In this document: piece by piece, positions 56,558 to 64,000 of the stretch | How the letters are laid out: the number at the start of each line of letters is the position of its first letter | Position numbering within the stretch: the first letter of the stretch is position 1 | Assembly (NCBI RefSeq): GCF_025698545.1 | Contig: NC_068570.1 | Location: 35,049,924 to 35,113,923, forward strand | Source of the DNA: Gossypium raimondii | Taxonomy: Eukaryota; Streptophyta; Magnoliopsida; Malvales; Malvaceae | Direction: 5' to 3' | Length of the DNA: 64,000 bases | Translations under genes and position numbers: made by a program | Notes under the pieces: generated by a model | Database searches by the model: none | What the model was told of the DNA's origin: nothing | Seen by the model: the letters and a program-made list of their open reading frames with translations, nothing else

Positions 56558-59107
56558 TGTCGGAACCATCTTTTAAAATTGAAAAATGGGGATCGACTTT
56601 GAAAATAGAAACAGGAGTCGCCACCGATCTTTTATTGAGATGTGATCGGATCACCTTGAAAATAATTTTAGGTCTACGAATTTTGAGAAGAAAAAAAGGT
56701 TCGGGAGTCGGTTACGCACGAGGAAGGGTTAGCACCCTCGTAACGCCCAAAATTGGTACCAAATTGATCATTTTATGTCTTAGTGTTAAAACTTTGGAAA
56801 ACCTTTTAAAATATGAACCTTCCCCTTTCTTACTAATTTCCTAAAAGATGCATGGATAAATCGATGCGAATACCAAAGACCTCCTTATCTTAGAGTAATA
56901 AAATGGCACACCCAATACGTTAGGGCACGACATTTTTAGTCCTCGAGAATAAGTTTGTCCTTTGCATTTCAAAATTTGCGAGGTGAGATTTAAAAGGATA
57001 TTCAATTGCTTTAAGTCTAATGAAAACATTGAAACCCAATACATTAGGGCACGATTTCTCAAAGTTTCGAGCATTGAATATTGCATTGATTATTTTCTTA
57101 AAAAAAACTTATTTCGAGAAATCGACGCATCACATCCAATACATTAGGACACGACTTATCGAATTCTCGAAAATGAGTTTTATGTATATTGATTAAAGAA
57201 AACTTTCGATTATTTGGATTCAACGAGGAAAATTGGAACCCAATACATTAGGGCTCAATTTTCTCAAAGATCATAAATACTAGGCTTTTTTTATATGAAA
57301 TAGCATGACAAAGGTGCAAAGTTTGATAACGTAATGTAAAACGATGAATGATAATTCAAACATAAACTAAGATGTAGTCAAATGAGCAACAAATAAATAC
57401 AAATACAATGGCAACAATAATTTACTCACATTATACAATATCTAAATATATAATTATGTCTAATCTACCACAATGGGTATTAATAAATGATAAAATTTAC
57501 AACCATATGGAAAATTAAAAGGGTATATATATATGTAAAAAATGATATAATATTTAATGAGTTTAGGATGTATTTAAATATAACAATTTGAAGGGATTTA
57601 GGTATCATTTTTAAAATATATATGCATTAAAAGCAAATTTGAAAGTAGTATTAAGCTAAAATTTAAAATAATACTAGAAATAATGAATATAAAGTTGATT
57701 CATAAAAACTTTTGAAATCGAATTTTATTATGTAAAGACCCCTTTTTTTATAATTGAAAACAATAATTAATGGATTTTAAATCAAATTTTAATTAAAATT
57801 AAAAAAGATAAAAGAAAATAATAAACCCCAAATATTAGTGCAAAAACGAATTTAAACATAAAATACAAGTTAAAATAATGATTTATTATATTTTAAACTA
57901 TAATAAAATTAAACACTATTAAAATTAAAACAGTTATACCGAAATGAAATCATTTTCAATCTTAAGGGACTCAATCAGCAATTTCGCGCAAACAATAGTA
58001 TAATAGCAATCAGGCGTAAAACGGTGTCACTTTACTTTGGATCAACATGCAAACAAAATTAAATACGCAGTATAAATTAAAAGAACTAAAGTAACCGAAT
58101 TAAGACTAATTCAAACTAAGAGGGGCTCGGGGCATAAATAGGCCAAACGATTCCATGAAACGCGGATCCTTCCCGGACCGGGTCACCACTTAGATCGGGT
58201 CTATGAAACGGTGCCGTTTCAGTGCCATTGTATTGGCTCTGAACGGCAGCGTTTTGAAATCAGATACTTAAAATCTAAAAACCTAAAACCTATCATTTAA
58301 AATAAGAAAAACCTAAGCTAAAGAAGGGCTCTACGCCGCATCAGAAATCAACAGCCCCCCATCCGTTTGCGCCGTTCTGCGTACCAGGGGGCCTGCGGAG
58401 AGTCTCCGATTCCGACCTACTCTCCGATGACGACGGAGGAGGCCGGAATCCCTCTGCCAGGTACGCTTTCCTCCTCTCTTTATCGTTTTCTCGCTTTAAA
58501 AAAAACTAAAGATTGAACGTAGAAGAGAAAAGAAAAAAAGAAACCGAAATTGTAACCAGAAAAAAACTGGGGAAATCACCTTTTGGAACTTTTTTTGATT
58601 TCTGTATATCGAAAAAATCTGTGTATTGAATGCCTAACCCCTTTTACAGTGTCCGAATAGCCTTCTTATACCCGATTTAGAGAAAATGAAGAAAAATAGC
58701 GAAAAAAATATCAATCCCCCCAATTTTCCTATCTGTTATTTTCCTATTTGCTGTTGTTTTCGTCTTCTTTGTAGGTACAAAGGCCAGCTGGTGTATGGAG
58801 GTGGCCGTACGGAGGCATGCGTGGCGGGCGAAGGCATCACGCGCGTGAGGAGTGGCTCGAAAGGGAGCCCATGCATGGCAGCGGCGGCTGAAGGGTTCCA
58901 GAAGCCCTAGTGATTTCTGGAATACTCTTTCCAGATGGGCTAATTGGGCTGAATCAGGCTTCGGGTTAGGGTAGCGGATTTGGGCTTGAATTTTGGGTTT
59001 AATGATCTGGGTTTAAATTTCTGTAAATGGACATTTTGGGATATTTAATTATTTTTTGGTCTTTATTTCTTAATGATATTGGGCCCGGGCAAAGTGGGCC
59101 TATTACA
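56558..59107 (-). repeat. 5' LTR of the Ogre/Tat element
   Basis: 2550 bp, minus strand TGTAATAGGCCC to GGTTCCGACA. At the promoter position it reads TGTAAAAGG where the 3' LTR has TATAAAAGG (58638-58649). It has the same four CCAATACATTAGG-type internal motifs as the 3' LTR. Confidence 0.93.
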
Positions 59108-59112
59108 ATAAG
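59108..59112. repeat. Target duplication ATAAG (right)
   Basis: Identical to 41624-41628. Confidence 0.9.
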
Positions 59113-61058
59113 TAAATCAAATCAATCATAATTAATCATAAATTAAAATTAAAGTAAATTTTAAAAGAAAATATTTAAAAGAAAATCTTCTTGAAAATCC
59201 CTACATATTACGTCTCACCTTAGAGAATAAATCTGATTTGAGATTATTATTATTATTATTAGTCTAGATTTGATTGCCTTCTATAGGTTTTTCACAAATA
59301 ATGTTAAAGTTGTATCAATCAAGTGGTAAAATGTTGGTGGTAAGTTTTGATGGCAGTAACGAGAACTTTTTTAGTGAATTATAATAACAGGGCAAAGCCC
59401 GAATAACAAATGTAACTAGTGTGACTCAAATTCAAGTCACACCTAGAGCGGTGAACACCTTAAACCATCAAACCATCACATGGGGTTCAACGAGAATCTT
59501 TTTTTTCTTTCTCTGCAGTGACTATTAGTTTTATATACTTACTGACGTAAAACAACAACAATGGTAAGGATCACCTTTGATTTACGAAGGTTGCAAGATT
59601 GAATCCTACACCTCAAAATTGGTTGGGTTTTTTTTTCCCGAATGTTAGACATAAAGACGTTTTATAGATTTTCTCAAGTGTAATGTCTAAAACCTTAGGT
59701 CAAGTGAGCGGTTAAGAGAAAATCCTCGAGTTTGGAGGAATGGGTTCGAAATAAATACAATTTTATCTAAAGATTGGAATTCAAATGGAACTTAAAGATA
59801 AAAGCTTAGAAGACGATAAAAAAATACCATATTGGTAACATGTTATGAAATAAAGAAAAAGAATAAAATAACAAAAAAATAAGTGAGCAAAAAAGATCGT
59901 AGTTTTATTCATTAATGAAAATGTTTACAATACTTTTTCAACTTTTTCGTTGCTCCTTATCTAAGCCTTCACATGTGTGTATGCTCCTATCTTAATTGGT
60001 TAATGTGTTATTTTTGTAATTATTACCTAATTGATTGGAGCATCTTTATTTATCTCAAAGACTATATTTATTGTTTGATATGTTTTTATTTAGTAAGTTT
60101 ATGCTTACTTATAGACTCAATGTTTATTGACTTACTCTTTGTTAGGTTTACAATTTGTCCATTTGACAACCTTTATTTCTTTTAAGGGCTTATTCTTCTT
60201 TGGGCCTTCGAAGCTATTTATTTTTAAGTTTCGGAAACTTTATTCTATGGAATAATTATTTCAAAACATTGTAAAAATTAAATAGAATTTGGGTTTGAAT
60301 ATATTTGAAGGTAGAAATTATTTTATGGACCCTTCTCCTATAGTCATGGTCTCTTTTCACTTATTTGATGACATTTCAACAATTTTTTATGTTATTAACA
60401 CATAAATTTAGAAAAAATTTTACCTCGAACCTCCAACCCTAAATCTCGGGTTCAGGTTCGAGGTTTGGAAAATTTAAGATTCAAAGTTTGGGGTTCAAGG
60501 TTCGAGTTTGGATTCGAAGTTTGAGGTTCAAGATTTAGGATTTAAGGTTCGTTTTCAAAATTTAGTGTTCAAGTTTCTGAGTTTGGGGTTTAGGATTTTG
60601 GTTCAAGTTTAAAAAAATTACCAAAATTATATGACATGAAAAAAATTACTAAAATATCATTAAATTATTGGAAAGAATCATAAATAATGTGGTGGAAAAT
60701 ATTCATAAAATAATTTCACGTTAGTACTTCAAACTTAATCTAACATGCATAGGAATGGGCAAAGAAGAAAAAATATGTAGGAATCACTCGAGCCTCCCTC
60801 AACTCAAGATGTAGTTTCGTTGCAACACAGCTACCAACTTAATAACCAATGCTGTTTTCAGACTTAAGCAAAGCTTTTTCACATTAAATCAAATAACTCA
60901 TCATTTACATTTAAAATTCAAGCGGAGAACAAACATTTACAACTCTAACTCTACTTTCTTTGCTATAAAAAGCAAAACCCATGAAAGAACAAAGAAATAA
61001 GGAAAGCCATGAAAGAGGTAATAGCAAAGGCCAGATTTCTGCAACAATTAAACACAAA
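59113..61058. other. Intergenic region with a degenerate GGTTYAAGGTT-type simple repeat
   Basis: No gene seen. 60430-60620 holds a degenerate short repeat (GGTTCRAGGTTTGG and variants such as GGGTTCAAGGTTCGAG) of about 10-15 bp units. The remaining sequence is AT-rich. Confidence 0.45.
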
Positions 61059-61064
61059 TTTATT
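61059..61064 (-). terminator. Possible poly(A) signal of the KORRIGAN gene
   Basis: Minus strand AATAAA about 300 bp after the stop codon. Suitable position, but other AT-rich candidates exist. Confidence 0.35.
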
Positions 61065-61366
61065 GTCAATGGATATTGGTGTGTTTCAAATAATACAACA
61101 TTAATATCATACATGCACTCCGTCTGTCTGTATACCACAAAATCCAAATAGACTTCATATACAAATTATCAATGTTTGAATGCTTGTCTGACTCCCCAAT
61201 CTGACAGACGAACCACCACCAGTTTTGTGCAGGTTGTCTCATCACTCATCTCCTGTCTTGCCTTTTTGCGTTACTTACACTTCCAAGGTCATTTACGTAC
61301 CAAAAACTAATTCCAAAATCATCAGACTGTAAGTCACACATGGACAGAAGAAAGATCAAAAAGTTT

Positions 61367-63756
61367 TCATGGTTTCCAAGGTGCCGGAGGTGGTGGTGGT
61401 GTGGGAAACATTGGTGGAACTGCAGAAAAAATGGTATTCTTGTCAATCCCGGTTGCCTTGTCACCAGACAATGCCACGAGTGCAGCAACCAACCCTGCGT
61501 TGCCTGCTAGAGTTGGCTCCGTGTAGTTGTAGTTGGTGCGAACATCACGAAACCCATCATGCTTGTCAGGTCCAGCTACCATGGCTCCCACAAGTGTGTT
61601 GGGGTTTGGTTTTGACGTATCCCTCCATTTCCATCCCCCTTTACAGTTATATTTGATCTTATTCTTAGGGATAGATGCACCTCTATGGTGAACATGCTTT
61701 GGATAATGGTTACCAAAGCCCACAACATAGCTCATTTTTCGAGGATTTTTGCCAAGGATATAATCAATCTGAACAAAATGACAGGCATAAAACAGAATTA
61801 TTGGCCACCATGCCTTAGTATGTCCCCTAAACTATGGTTCGAAAAAGAACAGCCTACAACATACCTGGGTTTTGGCAAATTCACGCAGGACATCAGTTGA
61901 ATAGAAATTGGGACCACAATACCATCCAGGTGTATCAGCAGCATCAAGATAATCACTATATAGGGCGGCTAAGAAGGCTGCATTGACTACGTATTGCAGT
62001 GGCTGAGGCCTTCCATGGTTTAACTGAATCAAACCTCCTGTATTATATCCAAAGTTAACATGATCATGGAAAAGAAAATAACCAACACATTTGAGTATTA
62101 CATGGTCAACAAAAAGAGCAGATAAGTTTACCTTTTGTTCTATTAAAGCTAGTGAAAACTGGAAGGAATGAGCACATAATTATGCTGGTTTGATTATGAA
62201 ACGTACTCAATATTTCCTCATATGGATACCCAGGACTCAAAAACAATCTCAATCGGCTCAGAAGCACCTAAAACACAAATTTGGTTACATTAGCAACGAA
62301 CAAGGAAGCTATTTCCAAGAAGCCTGTAGATAGACAATCACAAAATTAATAACCCTAGGCTAGAGGCAAATTGTGGCAAGTACAATACAGTTGCTGCAAA
62401 AATAGATGGATAATTGGCCCATCTAAATAGATTGCATATCCAAGTAGCAACTTTAACAGCCTTGAAACTAGTAAATATGATCCTGAAAATGTGTGATTGT
62501 AAATATCATACAATACAAATAGTTTAGGCTAGAAAAGACAAGGAGGCTACAAGATACGAGATAACTGATGAGTGGCGGCGTTGCTTCAAATAAAGTTGAG
62601 ACTACACAATATAGAAGATAAACAAGTTGTTAATGAAATTGAAATTCAATATTGAGTCATACTACGAACATAAGGGAGAAAACTGGATGAAATTTTACAG
62701 ATGCCTTAAAAGAAAGATAATTGATTGAACCAAGAAATTTAACAAATTCCAAGTTAACTTTAGCTGGGAAAATGTCTTTATATCAAATAATCAGAACATA
62801 GCAGAAAGCCATACAAGGAATAGAATTAGAAAGACAAGCACAAGAGTTACCTGAGCACCGGCAAGCTTATTATCCCAGCTAAGAACACCATAATCTGGGC
62901 CGCCCCAGAAAGCACCAGCATGCTTGGCAAGTTTAGGATGAGTAGCTAACTGAAGATAGGATGAATTCCCAGTGGCATAGTATAACCAGGCTCCACCCCA
63001 AACAAACTCATCCCAGTAACTTGAGGAATTATAAAAGAGGGCAGGGTCAGAACCACCAGCACTATATCTGCCTCTTTGATCCCTAGCAAACTTAAAGAGT
63101 GTTCGGGCACCATGGACAAGCTTTTGAGAGTATGCTTTGTTGTCTTTGAAAACGATGGAAGCAGAAGCCAAAGCAGCAGCCATTTCAGCAGCAAGATCGG
63201 AGCAACTATGACATTCATATACAGGACGGGGGTAATCAATGTCCTCAGGGCGCATCCAGCAATAATGATCATTTGGGGCTGAACTTCCTCCAGATGTATC
63301 TCCTATCCCTACCTGTGAATCCATAAGTTAGCATATGATAATGGGCAAAAGAAGAAGAATAAAAAAAGGAATAGCATTAGTATTATGGTCGATTGCTAAT
63401 ATGGTAGCAATAGGATTAACACAAAGTATAACAATAAAATTATACCTGCGCTGCAATCCTGTCAATGGTATCAGCAGTATTGTTGAAGGTCTTGAGAAGA
63501 TAATCAGTACCCCATTTGATGATCTCTTTAACATGATTGAGCTCACCGGCAGCCTCGTATTTAGCACTGTATTCGATGACACTCCAGCTCAACATAGTCA
63601 TTGAAAAGGATGCAGGAAAGTTAAACTTGATAGCATCTCCAGCATCGTAATATCCGCCGACCAGATCTTTCATCAAAACGGAGGGATCGGATTTGCCATC
63701 TTGGAGGCCCGAGTTCCCTCTCCACGACACATTATTATGCTTGGGCAGCTTTCCAG
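61367..63756 (-). CDS. KOR: KORRIGAN-type membrane-anchored endo-1,4-beta-glucanase (GH9), partial
   Basis: Five exons on the minus strand: 63446-63756, 62851-63312, 62132-62267, 61865-62037 and 61367-61768. All have GT...AG introns and compatible phases. They encode ~493 residues, so about 125 N-terminal residues (cytosolic tail and membrane anchor) lie beyond the right edge. GH9 motifs: [19 protein letters not shown] (catalytic base Asp), [79 protein letters not shown] and [15 protein letters not shown] (catalytic acid Glu). The C-terminus is the proline-rich [10 protein letters not shown] that marks the KORRIGAN class. These type II membrane cellulases work with cellulose synthase at the plasma membrane and Golgi during wall deposition. 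The coding sequence is intact. The first visible exon starts in a split Ser codon. Confidence 0.95.
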
Positions 63757-64000
63757 CTACAGTGGATTCATATTTATAAGGATTATAAATAATTCAACGA
63801 TACACAATCAGTAAATTGTATGTATCTACTGCTATTATCATGTTCTATAATGCAGGGTTGATTAGACACGTGAATCTAATAAATACTCAATTTAGTAATC
63901 ATGTTTATTTCCATTTTGCTTAAATGGGATGGGATCGTATAGAAGTTGAATCTAAATAACATAAATTGAAGCTAAAAAGAGAAGAAAAGAAAAAAACTAA
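63757..64000 (-). other. Intron 1 (part) of the KORRIGAN gene
   Basis: The acceptor CCACTGTAG lies at 63757-63765 on the minus strand. The rest to the window edge is AT-rich, with no match to the KORRIGAN N-terminal exon, so that exon must lie further right. Confidence 0.7.

Larger units (their letters stand above)
41629..59107 (-). mobile_element. Ogre/Tat-lineage Ty3/gypsy retrotransposon, full length
   Basis: A 17,479-bp element on the minus strand: 5' LTR 56558-59107, primer site 56536-56554, ORF1 53863-55839, gag-pro 50248-53643, intron 49985-50247, RT-RNase H-aRNase H-integrase 46531-49984, long 3' untranslated region with tandem repeats, polypurine tract 44122-44134, and 3' LTR 41629-44121. 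The extra ORF1 before gag, the Arg-type primer site, the intron between protease and RT, the second RNase H and the large size are all features of the Ogre/Tat group. The exact duplication ATAAG proves the ends. About a dozen stops and a few frameshifts make this copy defective. No other large insertion interrupts it. Confidence 0.95.

Noticed and set aside
60430..60620. Interstitial telomere repeat
   Set aside because: GGTTTAG-like words occur, but the units are GGTTCAAGGTTTGG-type and irregular, with no run of the plant TTTAGGG repeat.
62791..63324. 177-codon ORF as an independent small gene
   Set aside because: It is exon 3 of the KORRIGAN gene plus intron read-through on both sides; splice sites at 63312 and 62851 define the exon.

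Overview
This is plant nuclear DNA dominated by LTR retrotransposons, with two host genes. Both genes have plant-type introns and close matches to plant proteins (a MOS4/BCAS2 splicing factor and a KORRIGAN-type GH9 endoglucanase). The LTR families, with TGTAACA...TGTTACA ends and CACGGCC/GTGTG-rich interiors, look like those I associate with cotton (Gossypium). The species is an inference from memory; the plant assignment is firm.

Layout: 1-13790 is a decayed Athila-type Ty3/gypsy 3' end, interrupted at 2655-13154 by a complete but decayed chromovirus (Tekay/Del-like) with two ~3.05-kb LTRs and the target duplication CGTTT. 14577-19373 (+) is a six-exon MOS4/BCAS2 gene whose 3.4-kb third intron holds a gag-only LTR element (16484-18259, antisense, duplication GGTGC). 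19374-22765 is intergenic or 3'-UTR sequence with small transposon remnants. 22766-36811 is a patchwork of broken and inverted LTRs, containing a very decayed gypsy element, a Ty1/copia 3' end, a solo LTR (31607-33455) and a small hAT element (35911-36562, 8-bp duplication). 37642-40413 is a solo LTR (duplication CACAA). 41629-59107 is a 17.5-kb Ogre/Tat element on the minus strand (duplication ATAAG). It has an extra ORF1, gag-pro, a recognisable intron before RT, two RNase H domains, integrase, and a 142-bp tandem repeat in its 3' untranslated region. 61367-63756 (-) is the 3' five exons of a KORRIGAN gene that continues past the right edge.

MOS4 acts in the nuclear Prp19-associated complex. 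KORRIGAN acts on cellulose at the plasma membrane/Golgi. They have no evident functional link. All other long coding regions belong to mobile elements and are interrupted.

The most notable signal is an intron-like module shared by several TGTAACA-type LTRs: donor, ~460-bp intron, an 80-87-bp exon, a second strong AG|GTAAGT donor, then a minisatellite-bearing intron ending in a pyrimidine-rich TAG. Its spacing is conserved between families whose intron sequence has diverged. This suggests that these LTRs produce a spliced, apparently non-coding transcript.
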